From Gracilibacillus caseinilyticus (GTDB lineage Bacteria; Bacillota; Bacilli; Bacillales; Amphibacillaceae): a stretch of DNA of 64,000 nt. Below, in pieces: positions 17,012 through 25,271 of the stretch. The stretch spans positions 2,914,001 through 2,978,000 of the forward strand of contig NZ_CP095072.1 in assembly GCF_022919115.1 (NCBI RefSeq), written 5' to 3'. Position 1 is the stretch's first letter. Each line of letters starts with the position of its first letter. The notes under the pieces are model-generated. The model ran no database searches. It was given only the letters and a program-made list of their open reading frames with translations, and was not told the origin of the DNA. Position numbers and translations under genes: made by a program.

Positions 17012-18154
17012 ATGATATATCTAGATAATAGTGCAACAACAAGACCAAACCTACAAGTACTGGAAAGCTTTACGAAAGCATCCAGTCAATTTTTTGGCAA
17101 CCCGTCTTCGATACACGGCATAGGTATGGATGCGGAAAGACTGCTTCGTAAGTCGCGCGAGCAAGCAGCATCCATTTTGAAAGTCCAGCCAAATGAAATT
17201 ATTTTCACGGCAGGTGGTACAGAAGGGAATAATATCGCAATCAAAGGAACTGCGCTAGCGCATCAAAAGAGGGGAAAACATATCATTACCACTGCAATCG
17301 AGCATCCATCAGTATTGGAAGCGTGTCAAGGTCTGGAGTCACTCGGCTTTGAAGTGACGTATCTTCCGGTAAATGCTGAGGGTTTTGTTGAGGCTGAATA
17401 CGTCAAAAAGGCAATGCGAAAAGATACCATTTTAGTATCGATTATGCATGTAAATAATGAAATAGGCACCATTCAACCGATCGAGGAGATTGGGGCGATT
17501 GTGAAGAATTATCCGAAAGCATTGTTTCATGTTGACCATGTTCAAGGTTTTGGGAAAGTCCCGTTAAATATAGAGAAAAGTCATATTGATTTGTGCACTA
17601 TCTCTGCTCACAAAATTCATGGGTTAAAAGGGACAGGATTATTAGTTGTCAGAAACGGAGTGCGTTTGTTTTCTTTAGCGCATGGTGGCGGTCAAGAGCA
17701 GTCGATTCGATCAGGTACAGAAAATGTAGCAGGTATTGTATCTTTCGTTAAAGCAATGCGCCTGGCTAATGAGAAGCAAAGCGAAACGGCAAGTAATTTA
17801 ACTGAATTAAAAAAGTATCTAATCGAGCAATTACAATCGAGTGCTAAGGTTAAACTAAATACACCTGCAAACAACAGTGCGCCACATATTGTCAACTTCT
17901 CCGTTCCGGGTTTTAAGCCAGAAGTGATGATTCATGCACTGGAAGAATCAGATATCTATATTTCAACGAAATCAGCTTGCTCCTCCAAAAGTGCTGACGA
18001 AAGTGCCGTGCTGATAGCATGTGGTAAAAATCGTTCCATTGCTACATCAGGATTGAGAGTCAGTATGTCATATGAAACAACAAAAGAAGAGATTGTCTTC
18101 TTCAGTCAACAGCTAGAAAATGTCATTCAAAAATTAAGTGAAGTAATGGGGTAG
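17012..18154 (+). CDS. nifZ: Cysteine desulfurase (NifS/IscS family) paired with ThiI
   Basis: 380-residue PLP enzyme that takes sulfur from cysteine as an enzyme-bound persulfide. PLP-binding His99, Asp175 and Lys201 (SAHKIHG) and the catalytic loop Cys323 (KSACSSKS) are all present. It starts at ATG 17012 after AGAGGGA; another ATG at 17008 is in a dead frame. Only 6 bp separate it from thiI, so the sulfur is most likely destined for 4-thiouridine in tRNA, as for the NifZ-ThiI pair of B. subtilis, rather than for iron-sulfur clusters. Confidence 0.93.
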   Translation: MIYLDNSATTRPNLQVLESFTKASSQFFGNPSSIHGIGMDAERLLRKSREQAASILKVQPNEIIFTAGGTEGNNIAIKGTALAHQKRGKHIITTAIEHPSVLEACQGLESLGFEVTYLPVNAEGFVEAEYVKKAMRKDTILVSIMHVNNEIGTIQPIEEIGAIVKNYPKALFHVDHVQGFGKVPLNIEKSHIDLCTISAHKIHGLKGTGLLVVRNGVRLFSLAHGGGQEQSIRSGTENVAGIVSFVKAMRLANEKQSETASNLTELKKYLIEQLQSSAKVKLNTPANNSAPHIVNFSVPGFKPEVMIHALEESDIYISTKSACSSKSADESAVLIACGKNRSIATSGLRVSMSYETTKEEIVFFSQQLENVIQKLSEVMG

Positions 18155-18160
18155 ATAGAA

Positions 18161-19363
18161 ATGCAATATGATCACATTATAATAAGATATGGTGAATTAG
18201 GATTAAAAGGCCGTAATCGAAAAATATTTACGACACAGCTAGCTAAAAACGTGCGAAAAGCATTACGTCATTTTCCTGCGATTAAAGTAGATAAGCTGCG
18301 AGATCGTATGTATATCGTGTTAAACGGAGAAGATCCAGAACCGATAATGGAAATCTGCCGAAAGATTTTCGGTATTCAGAATATGAGTTTGGCAGTAAAA
18401 GTTGCCAATGAGCCTGAAAGAATCAAAGAAGAGGCATTACGATTATTAAAAGAAACAAAAAATGTTCGAACTTTCAAAGTCACTACGAAACGATCTAACA
18501 AGGAGTTTCCGATTGGTTCACAAGAGTTTAATCAAGTACTTGGTGGACATTTATTAGTAAATACGGATGACATTACCGTCGATGTACATCACCCTGATCT
18601 TGAGATTACCGTAGATATACGTGCAGAAGCAACGTATTTAACATCCAGAAAAATTCCTGGCGCTGGTGGGCTGCCAGTTGGTTCTTCCGGTAAATCACTT
18701 CTATTGTTATCAGGAGGAATTGATAGTCCGGTAGCTGGTTATTTAACGATGAAGCGTGGCGTACAGATAGAAGCGATTCATTTCCATTCACCGCCGTATA
18801 CGAGTGAACGCGCAAAGGAAAAAGTAGTCGATTTGGCTGAGAAATTAGCTTCCTACGGGCACTCTGTAAAAATTCATGTGGTGCCTTTCACGGCATTGCA
18901 ACAAAAAATTCACCGCGAAATTCCGCACGGTTATTCGATGACGGTGATGCGCAGAATGATGATGCGTATAAGCGAAAGAGTGGCAGAACGTAATGGTATT
19001 TTATCACTAGTCACTGGTGAAAGTCTTGGACAAGTAGCAAGCCAAACGATGGAGAGTATGCATGCGATCAATGCGGTGACAAATTTTCCGGTCATTCGTC
19101 CGCTAGTCGCCATGGATAAAGACGAAATTATCTCCATATCGGAGGCCATTGATATGTATGATATTTCAATCAGACCTTTTGAAGACTGTTGTACTGTCTT
19201 TGTGCCAAAGCAGCCAAAAACCAAACCGAGGCTGGAAAAGGTTGAACAATTTGAAGGTAATATGACGTTTGATCAAGATATAGAAGAGATATTAAATGCC
19301 ATCGAAACCATTGAAGTAGAGGCAACAGATCAAGCAGAAGAACAGTTGGAAGACTTGCTCTAA
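18161..19363 (+). CDS. thiI: tRNA 4-thiouridine synthetase ThiI
   Basis: 400 residues. An N-terminal ferredoxin-like plus THUMP RNA-binding region (about 1-165) precedes the PP-loop adenylation domain with S-G-G-I-D-S-P at 184-190. It adenylates U8 of tRNA and accepts sulfur from the upstream desulfurase. The C-terminal rhodanese domain found in E. coli ThiI is absent, as is normal for Bacillus forms; the C-terminus is an acidic tail (EEQLEDLL). Tight coupling to the desulfurase gene supports direct persulfide transfer. Confidence 0.96.
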   Translation: MQYDHIIIRYGELGLKGRNRKIFTTQLAKNVRKALRHFPAIKVDKLRDRMYIVLNGEDPEPIMEICRKIFGIQNMSLAVKVANEPERIKEEALRLLKETKNVRTFKVTTKRSNKEFPIGSQEFNQVLGGHLLVNTDDITVDVHHPDLEITVDIRAEATYLTSRKIPGAGGLPVGSSGKSLLLLSGGIDSPVAGYLTMKRGVQIEAIHFHSPPYTSERAKEKVVDLAEKLASYGHSVKIHVVPFTALQQKIHREIPHGYSMTVMRRMMMRISERVAERNGILSLVTGESLGQVASQTMESMHAINAVTNFPVIRPLVAMDKDEIISISEAIDMYDISIRPFEDCCTVFVPKQPKTKPRLEKVEQFEGNMTFDQDIEEILNAIETIEVEATDQAEEQLEDLL

Positions 19364-19401
19364 TGATTGGGTAAATTAACAACAACTACCAGAAAAAAAA
19401 T

Positions 19402-19432
19402 TGCATGAGATCGCCTCCTCGAGCGCATCATA
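19402..19432 (+). promoter_or_regulatory. Sigma-G-like (forespore) promoter of the SASP gene
   Basis: TGCATG (19402-19407), 18-bp spacer, CATCATA (19426-19432). This fits the forespore pattern of TGNATA-like -35 and CATNNTA -10 boxes known for SASP genes. Confidence 0.6.
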
Positions 19433-19461
19433 GTAGTGTAGTCAAGAGGAGGTGAATGACA

Positions 19462-19659
19462 ATGGCGAACAGTTCTAACAACTTAGTAGTACCAGGAGTA
19501 AGCCAAGCACTTGATCAAATGAAATATGAGATCGCACAAGAATTTGGTGTAAGCTTAGGTGCTGATACAACTTCAAGAGCAAACGGTTCAGTTGGTGGTG
19601 AAATCACTAAACGTCTAGTACAAATGGCTGAACAACAAATGGGTGGCCAAGCTAAATAA
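19462..19659 (+). CDS. Alpha/beta-type small acid-soluble spore protein
   Basis: 65 residues, typical size. It coats and protects DNA in the dormant spore and is degraded on germination. Seen: [21 protein letters not shown] with the germination-protease recognition region Y-E-I-A-Q-E-F, and the second conserved block [16 protein letters not shown]. The start is ATG 19462 because GAGGAGG is 9 nt upstream; ATG 19456 would be too close. It has a sigma-G-like promoter and its own terminator, so it is a single-gene sporulation unit. Equivalent in position to B. subtilis sspA. Confidence 0.95.
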   Translation: MANSSNNLVVPGVSQALDQMKYEIAQEFGVSLGADTTSRANGSVGGEITKRLVQMAEQQMGGQAK

Positions 19660-19674
19660 TGAATTGAATAAAAT

Positions 19675-19706
19675 AAAGGATAGTGCTCAGGTGCACTATC
19701 CTTTTC
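19675..19706 (+). terminator. Terminator of the SASP gene
   Basis: Perfect stem AAAGGATAGTGC / GCACTATCCTTT with a 6-nt loop and a following T tract. Confidence 0.85.
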
Positions 19707-19774
19707 TTCGTCTTGAGTTTTTGCTATTCTTTAAGTATTAACAGAAGATTTCAAAGCATAGGCAAGGTGATAGA

Positions 19775-21364
19775 ATGTCTACACTTTTTTATGGTGGTAC
19801 CATTTATACAATGATTGAACCAGGAGCAACGGTAGAGGCTGTTATCGTTGAGAATGGTAAAATCAAAGACGCTGGCGAAGAGCCATATCTTAGAAATACA
19901 TATCACATAGAACAACAGTATCATTTGCAAGGCGCTGTTATGTATCCTGGCTTTGTTGACAGTCACTTACACATTGCAGGGCACGGGGAGAAATTGTTGC
20001 ACTTGGACCTTTCATTAATGACGTCGGCTGAGGAAGTACTGGAGGCGCTTGCTCAAAAAGTCCACGACTTAGAGCCTGGGGAATGGCTGATTGCAGATGG
20101 TTGGAATGAAAATCAGTGGCAGGAACCACGAATTATCGATAAATATGAACTAGATCAGATTTCCAGTGATCATCCCATGATTTTAACACGTGTTTGCCGT
20201 CATGCGATTATCGTCAATTCAAAAGCATTAGCGCTAGCAGGGATCCAAGCAGACACGGAAGATCCGCAAGGTGGAAAAATCATACGAGATGAGACAGGAG
20301 AACCGACAGGCTATTTACTCGATCAGGCGCAGGAAATGATCAAAGAAATTATTCCGACTATTTCTGAAGCTTTGTTGCAGAAAACGATAAAAGTAGCGAT
20401 TGAAGATTTGTTGCGGCTAGGTTTGACAGGTGGTCACACAGAGGATCTTTCTTACTATGGTGGTTTTGACCGAACATTAAGAGCGTATCAGGAAGTTGTG
20501 CCAAGACAGTATAAGTTTAGAGCACATTTATTGGTTCACCATCTTGTTTTCGATGATATGTTAGCGCAAGGTTATCGTTATGGTCAAGGTGGTGACTTCA
20601 CATCACTTGGTGCGATGAAAATATTTTCAGATGGTGCTTTAGGTGGTGCAACTGCTTGGTTAAGTGATCCGTATGAAGATGATCCGGATAATATTGGCAT
20701 CCCCATCCACACAAGGAAAAATCTAGAAATATGGTTTCAAAAAGCAAGGAAGTTCGGTTTCCCAGTGGCGGTACATGCAATCGGGGACAGAGCGGTAGAG
20801 GAAGTGGTTAACTGTATCATTAAATATCCTCTGACAAATGGTTTGCGTGACCGTATTATTCATGCGCAAATTATGAATCAGAAGCTTCTGACACAGTTGA
20901 AAGGATTGAACGCTGTACTGGATATTCAACCCTCCTTTGTTGCTTCTGATTTTCCATGGGTCAAGGATAGAATTGGTGACGAAAGAACGAGAGCCTCTTA
21001 TCCTTGGAAAACGTATTTAGAGGAAGGAATTGCTTGTGCGGGTGGTTCTGATGCTCCGATTGAACAAGTGAACCCGTTATTAGGTATACAAGCAGCGGTA
21101 ACCCGGCGATCTGCGATAGACGGTAAGGTGTATGGAAAGGAACAACAACTTTCTGTTTTTGATGCAATCTCTTTATATACAAGAGGAAGTGCCTATGTCA
21201 TTCATCATGAATATGACAGAGGGATGATTCTGCCGGAATATGTGGCAGACTTCACAATATTAGAACAAGACCTGTTTCAGAACGATCCCGAACTTTTCCA
21301 TGAAATTGAAGTACAAGCTACGATTGTCGATGGGGAAGTAATGTATCAAAAAACAGAGGATTAA
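19775..21364 (+). CDS. Amidohydrolase, YtcJ/imidazolonepropionase-like
   Basis: 529 residues of the metal-dependent amidohydrolase superfamily (YtcJ group). The metal-binding motif G-F-V-D-S-H-L-H is near residue 60, a second His in GGHTEDLSYYG near 228, AVHAIGDRAV near 330 carries the metal-ligand His, and GGSDAPIEQVNP near 425 the catalytic Asp. The family hydrolyses C-N bonds of imides or amides; the physiological substrate of YtcJ is unknown. It has AAGGTGATAG ahead of the ATG and a terminator overlapping its stop, so it is a single-gene unit. Confidence 0.85.
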   Translation: MSTLFYGGTIYTMIEPGATVEAVIVENGKIKDAGEEPYLRNTYHIEQQYHLQGAVMYPGFVDSHLHIAGHGEKLLHLDLSLMTSAEEVLEALAQKVHDLEPGEWLIADGWNENQWQEPRIIDKYELDQISSDHPMILTRVCRHAIIVNSKALALAGIQADTEDPQGGKIIRDETGEPTGYLLDQAQEMIKEIIPTISEALLQKTIKVAIEDLLRLGLTGGHTEDLSYYGGFDRTLRAYQEVVPRQYKFRAHLLVHHLVFDDMLAQGYRYGQGGDFTSLGAMKIFSDGALGGATAWLSDPYEDDPDNIGIPIHTRKNLEIWFQKARKFGFPVAVHAIGDRAVEEVVNCIIKYPLTNGLRDRIIHAQIMNQKLLTQLKGLNAVLDIQPSFVASDFPWVKDRIGDERTRASYPWKTYLEEGIACAGGSDAPIEQVNPLLGIQAAVTRRSAIDGKVYGKEQQLSVFDAISLYTRGSAYVIHHEYDRGMILPEYVADFTILEQDLFQNDPELFHEIEVQATIVDGEVMYQKTED

Positions 21365-21382
21365 AGGTGCCTCTGTTTTTTT
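21348..21382 (+). terminator. Terminator overlapping the amidohydrolase stop codon
   Basis: Stem AAAAAACAGAGG (21348-21359) / CCTCTGTTTTTT (21370-21381); the left arm is the last codons of the gene. Confidence 0.85.
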
Positions 21383-21462
21383 GATAAAGTATATAATTAC
21401 CACATTAAAGCCGAATCACAAAAATTTCCGCTTAAGATTGAGAAAATAAAAGTGTAGGTACT

Positions 21463-21715
21463 TATAATACGGATTATATAAAGTGTAGCAGTATGTCAAT
21501 TTTGTACTTTTGATAGGTTTTCTATGCTAACAAAGCTCCGGAAATATGCTCCGCGTCCTGTGGGGTCGGCCTCAACTCGAAAAGAAGCTCGCTTTCCTGC
21601 GGGATTTTCGGAAACGACTGATCCCACGGGACGCAAAGTGATTGGCCGGAGCGATATACTAGCACATGAATCATTTTAAAATTATTACGTAAGCTAGTTG
21701 TTATAATCCGTATTA
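21463..21715. repeat. MITE-like repeat copy B (intermediate form)
   Basis: Bounded by inverted ends TATAATACGGATTATATA (from 21463) and TTATAATCCGTATTA (to 21715). The inside has the joined-end core: AAGCTCCGGAAATATGCTCCGCGTCCTG, then, after about 70 bp, GACGCAAAGTGATTGGCCGGAGCG. This gap and copy C fill the 760 bp between the amidohydrolase and NAD kinase; no gene is seen. Confidence 0.8.
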
Positions 21716-21840
21716 AGGAAGTTGTATATACTTATGTTAGTTAGGACCGGGACAGTGTATACCCGGTTTTTCTTACCAGGTAAGAAAGTATAAAAGTAAA
21801 GTCATAGAAGTAAACATGCTAAACATGATTGATGGGTTCT

Positions 21841-22029
21841 TATAATATGGATTATGTCAAGTAGAACTGACTGACATTGTGTTAATTTTGATAGATTTCA
21901 TCTGCTTAGCAAAGCTCCGGAAATATGCTTCGCGTCCTGTGGGGCACGGAGTGGTTGGCCGGAGCGGTCTCCCAGCATATGAAATATTTCAAAGTTACCA
22001 CTGTGTTAGTTGACATAATCCATATTATA
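21841..22029. repeat. MITE-like repeat copy C (short form, perfect 20-bp ends)
   Basis: Perfect 20-bp terminal inverted repeats: TATAATATGGATTATGTCAA at 21841-21860 and its complement at 22010-22029. Inside are GCTCCGGAAATATGC and GGTTGGCCGGAGC, which can pair through GCTCCGG/CCGGAGC. 189 bp long. It is only 125 bp from copy B and followed by the flanking string TTATGTTAGTTAGG also seen after B. Confidence 0.88.
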
Positions 22030-22125
22030 GGTAGTTATATATTATTTATGTTAGTTAGGGCCAGGTGGGCTTTCCCGGTTTTTCCATTACTGAATCTTTA
22101 CTCAATTTATTGGATAAACGTCTCC

Positions 22126-22926
22126 TTAGAGAAACGTCCGTTGAACACGGTCCCAGAAGGAGTTGTTTTTCAGTTTGACCGTCTTAATCCGTTTATCGCT
22201 CAATTGCATGGTCAATGATTTAATATTTCGGATCGAATAAGCTTCGTTATCCAAGCCGACAATCGGGTAATCATTTCCGTCTTGCACCACTTCTAAACGG
22301 AGGGTGCGGTCTTTGTTAAGAATGAATGAAGAGCCGAGTGTACGGTAGCGATTGTTGTTTAAGGAAGCAAGTTCCGTTACTTGAAAACAAGGAATTTTCG
22401 GATCGATGACAGCCCCTCTTGTTGACTTATTATATCCTGTACTACCAGTAGGTGTGGCAACAATCAGTCCGTCCCCGCGAAAACGTTCAAAGAAATTATC
22501 ATCAATATAGACATCCATCACAATGGTTTTGATAACAGCAGAGCGAATCGTTGCTTCATTGAGGCAATGAAAAGTGGATCGACCATTAATATTTACATCG
22601 ATTGTTGGGAAACGGCGAACCTCGATATTTTCTTCTTTCACAGCTTCAATCATTGTACTGTACTCATCAAGGTTAAAGTCGCAATACAATCCGGACTCAT
22701 CAGCCTGTGTCATGCCAACGTATAAACAATCCTGCCGAAAATTAGTGTTGCGTACTGCCTGAAGAAATTCACCGTCACCACCGATGCTAATGATAATATT
22801 TGCCTCTTTCGATTCCTCAACTACTTCAAATCCTTGATCCCTTACATATTGAAATAATATTTCTAATTTGTTACTGATATCTTTCTGCTTCTTGTAATAG
22901 AAAAAAATATTTCGTCTTTTATCCAT
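22126..22926 (-). CDS. nadK: NAD kinase
   Basis: 266 residues (ppnKB/YtdI class of Bacillus). It phosphorylates NAD to NADP, supplying NADPH for biosynthesis and redox stress. The nucleotide-binding GGDG motif is at residues 49-52, and the conserved T-P-T-G-S-T-G-Y block lies near residue 152. The ATG at 22926 is used, 7 nt after AGGAGG; a TTG one codon upstream is less likely. It is on the minus strand, facing the repeats B and C. Confidence 0.95.
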   Translation of the reverse strand: MDKRRNIFFYYKKQKDISNKLEILFQYVRDQGFEVVEESKEANIIISIGGDGEFLQAVRNTNFRQDCLYVGMTQADESGLYCDFNLDEYSTMIEAVKEENIEVRRFPTIDVNINGRSTFHCLNEATIRSAVIKTIVMDVYIDDNFFERFRGDGLIVATPTGSTGYNKSTRGAVIDPKIPCFQVTELASLNNNRYRTLGSSFILNKDRTLRLEVVQDGNDYPIVGLDNEAYSIRNIKSLTMQLSDKRIKTVKLKNNSFWDRVQRTFL

Positions 22927-23079
22927 CAATTTGCCTCCTAATTCCTTATGTAATTACTTTCATCTTATCATGTAAATTCGATCAATCCCATTGATAACCT
23001 TCATTATTTTGTTCTATTTAACGCGAGTTTATGACTAATCTTGTTATTCCTCGTAAATAATAGATCATGAGGTGAGTTT

Positions 23080-23604
23080 ATGATAATCATTGGACTGATT
23101 GCCTTTCTATTCATTGTCTTATTGACATGCCTGCTTCTTATTGCATTCATTAAACTATATGTCTTTTTTGCATGGCAATGGGATGAAGAGGGGAAAATGT
23201 TTGAAGTAAAGGTGAAGGTTTTGCGTATGGTAGTATATAAGAAAACAGTCGATTTAACAGGAAGTGAAAAAATAAAATCTACAGATTCTGAAACAAATTG
23301 GAAAGAAGTGATCCCGCTAGGGAAAGAGATAATTAAAATGGCGACGATTGAGAAGGTGGAAACAGAAACCGTTGTAGCTACCAATGATCCTTCTTTTACT
23401 GCTCATTTGTATGTTGTCTTGCAAACACTGAAACACCGGCTGCTTGCGCAGTACCCTAGAAAAGACTTTCTCCTCAGTGTAGGAGCTGATTTTGAGCAGG
23501 AGAGTTTAGAATCATTTGGTGAATGCATGATTTCCATGAAATTGAGCAAGACTATCAAAGAAATAAACAAGATGAAGAAGTTAATGAAAGGAGCAAATAA
23601 CTAA
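23080..23604 (+). CDS. ytfI: DUF2953 membrane protein YtfI
   Basis: 174 residues: an N-terminal transmembrane helix (4-30) and a soluble beta-rich part with FLLSVGADFEQ near 130. The family is found with gerW in spore formers; its biochemical role is unknown. It seems shorter than the B. subtilis protein (about 228 residues, recalled). The stop codon overlaps the gerW start (TAATG), so the two are translationally coupled. Confidence 0.75.
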   Translation: MIIIGLIAFLFIVLLTCLLLIAFIKLYVFFAWQWDEEGKMFEVKVKVLRMVVYKKTVDLTGSEKIKSTDSETNWKEVIPLGKEIIKMATIEKVETETVVATNDPSFTAHLYVVLQTLKHRLLAQYPRKDFLLSVGADFEQESLESFGECMISMKLSKTIKEINKMKKLMKGANN

Positions 23605-24050
23605 TGGCAGATAATAATAATAACAATAACGAAAACGTACATCCTCTCGAAGGTTTCATGTCATTGACAATGGAAAGCCTCAAGCAATTAATTGAAGTAG
23701 ATACAGCAATCGGTAAGCCAATTGACGTACCAGATGGAAGTGTAATCATTCCATTGTCACAAGTGAAATTTGGTTTTGCATCTGGAGGTAGTGAGTTTGT
23801 CCCAGGTGGTCAAAAAGGAAATAATCAATCAGAATCGATCATACCGTTTGGTGGAGGTAGCGGTGGAGGGGTATCGATTACGCCGACTGCTTTCGTTGTA
23901 GCTAATAAAGAAGGTGTAAAGTTGATGCCGGTTCACGAATCCTCAAGTGCATATGAAAAAGTATTAGAGAAATGTCCACAGTTGATTGACCAGGTGATGG
24001 ATATGTTGAAACAGAAAAAAGATTCAGGTAAAGACAGCAATGACATTTAA
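23604..24050 (+). CDS. gerW: Spore protein GerW (YtfJ family)
   Basis: 148 residues. Needed for normal spore germination in Bacillus. Recognisable features: an N-terminal Asn-rich stretch, HPLEGFMSLTMESLKQLIEVDT, the IIPLSQVKFGFASGGSEF block near residue 50, and the Gly-rich FGGGSGGGVSITPTAFVV near residue 85, which is the family hallmark. It starts in the ytfI stop codon with AAAGGAG upstream. Confidence 0.92.
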   Translation: MADNNNNNNENVHPLEGFMSLTMESLKQLIEVDTAIGKPIDVPDGSVIIPLSQVKFGFASGGSEFVPGGQKGNNQSESIIPFGGGSGGGVSITPTAFVVANKEGVKLMPVHESSSAYEKVLEKCPQLIDQVMDMLKQKKDSGKDSNDI

Positions 24051-24063
24051 TGCTTCTCAGTAG

Positions 24064-24114
24064 ACATAATGAATTCACTGCCTTCATAATAGATAGGCAG
24101 TGAATTCATTATGT
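24064..24114. repeat. 20-bp perfect inverted repeat upstream of ytxK
   Basis: Arms ACATAATGAATTCACTGCCT (24064-24083) and its exact complement (24095-24114), loop 11 nt. No T tract follows; the right arm ends 7 bp before the GGAGG of ytxK. It may act as a terminator without a U-tract, an mRNA 3'-end stabiliser or a protein-binding site. Confidence 0.85.
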
Positions 24115-24134
24115 ACATGTTGGAGGGAAGTAGT

Positions 24135-25118
24135 GTGACGTTTGAAGTAGATAAGGCGTTTACGTACTTAGATCAATTAGCAATGTCTATAGAGAAAACA
24201 GAAGAAGAAACGTATTTAGATAGTCTTGTATTCGCATTGCGTGCGATTCAGACAGAAGAAGAATTAGCTTTTCCTGATGCTGAAACGGAAGAAAGTGTTG
24301 TGAAGTTGAAGGAGCTCTTTTATCAGGAGAATCCTGCCAAAGAGTCGATTCGAAAAGTGATTCAGCTAGCCTTGATTAAAGGCATGAAAGGTTCAACACA
24401 GCAGCAGCATGTCGTTACACCCGATTCAGTTGCGATGTTTATTGGTTATTTTCTGCAGAAATTATTAAATGATAAGAAGCAGTTTCGACTATTTGATCCT
24501 GCCAGTGGTGCCGGAAATCTTTTAACAGCGGTTATGAATCAGGTGAGTGCAGAAGCAGAAGGATATGGTAGTGAAATTGATACTACTTTAATTCAGTTAG
24601 CAGTAGAAAGTGCAAACTTACAGCAATTATCGATCGAATTTTTCCATCAAGATGCATTAATGCCGTTATTATTAGATCCAGCCGATGCTGTGGTTGCCGA
24701 TCTGCCTGTAGGCTATTATCCTAATGATGAGCAAGCTGCTCAATTTGATCTGCAAGCTGAGGAAGGGCACTCCTATGCTCATCATTTATTTATCGAACAG
24801 AGCTTGCGTTATACAAAAGAAGCAGGTTATTTAGTTTTTGTTATTCCTAACTTCTTATTCACGAGTGAACAAAGTGAGCAACTGCAAGCATTTTTACGTA
24901 AAGAAGCACATATATTGGCGATGTTGCAATTACCATTATCGATGTTCTCGTCTGAACAGCATGCAAAAAGTATCTTAGTTCTACAAAAGCAAGGTAATAA
25001 TACGAAGGCCCCGAAACAGACATTAATGGCACAATTACCTTCTTTTAAAGATGTAAATGCTACTCATAATATGTTGCGTAAAATTGATGGCTGGTTCAAG
25101 ACGGAAGCGGAGAAATAG
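24135..25118 (+). CDS. ytxK: Class I SAM-dependent methyltransferase YtxK
   Basis: 327 residues, of the N6-adenine methyltransferase-like fold (HsdM-related). SAM-binding motif F-D-P-A-S-G-A-G-N is near residue 121. The catalytic N/D-P-P-Y position reads D-L-P-V-G-Y-Y-P near 189, a variant shared with the YtxK group, so DNA methylation is doubtful. The target is unknown. The start is GTG 24135, 8 nt after GGAGG; an ATG at 24111 lies within the hairpin arm. It precedes ackA as in B. subtilis. Confidence 0.85.
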   Translation: MTFEVDKAFTYLDQLAMSIEKTEEETYLDSLVFALRAIQTEEELAFPDAETEESVVKLKELFYQENPAKESIRKVIQLALIKGMKGSTQQQHVVTPDSVAMFIGYFLQKLLNDKKQFRLFDPASGAGNLLTAVMNQVSAEAEGYGSEIDTTLIQLAVESANLQQLSIEFFHQDALMPLLLDPADAVVADLPVGYYPNDEQAAQFDLQAEEGHSYAHHLFIEQSLRYTKEAGYLVFVIPNFLFTSEQSEQLQAFLRKEAHILAMLQLPLSMFSSEQHAKSILVLQKQGNNTKAPKQTLMAQLPSFKDVNATHNMLRKIDGWFKTEAEK

Positions 25119-25139
25119 TCTGAAAATAAAAAATTCTGA

Positions 25140-25154
25140 AAGCAAACGTTACCA
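25140..25154 (+). promoter_or_regulatory. Candidate CcpA site (cre) for ackA activation
   Basis: AAGCAAACGTTACCA matches the cre consensus WTGNAANCGNWNNCW except for one base. Its centre is about 55 bp upstream of the predicted transcription start, close to the position used for CcpA activation of B. subtilis ackA (recalled). Confidence 0.6.
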
Positions 25155-25167
25155 TTTAACATTCCGG

Positions 25168-25196
25168 TTGCAAACTTGTCCTGACGGTGTTTTAAT
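25168..25196 (+). promoter_or_regulatory. Candidate sigma-A promoter of ackA
   Basis: TTGCAA (25168-25173), 17-bp spacer, TTTAAT (25191-25196). Confidence 0.6.
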
Positions 25197-25271
25197 GAGT
25201 ATGGGAATGTAAGGAGCTATTATATATACGTACATAGCTTGCAGGATAAGGAAATGAAAGGATTGAATATA

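Noticed and set aside
21925..22218. A 97-codon plus-strand frame across repeat C and the end of NAD kinase
   Set aside because: Starts in the repeat, runs antisense into the well-supported NAD kinase gene, and shows no family features.
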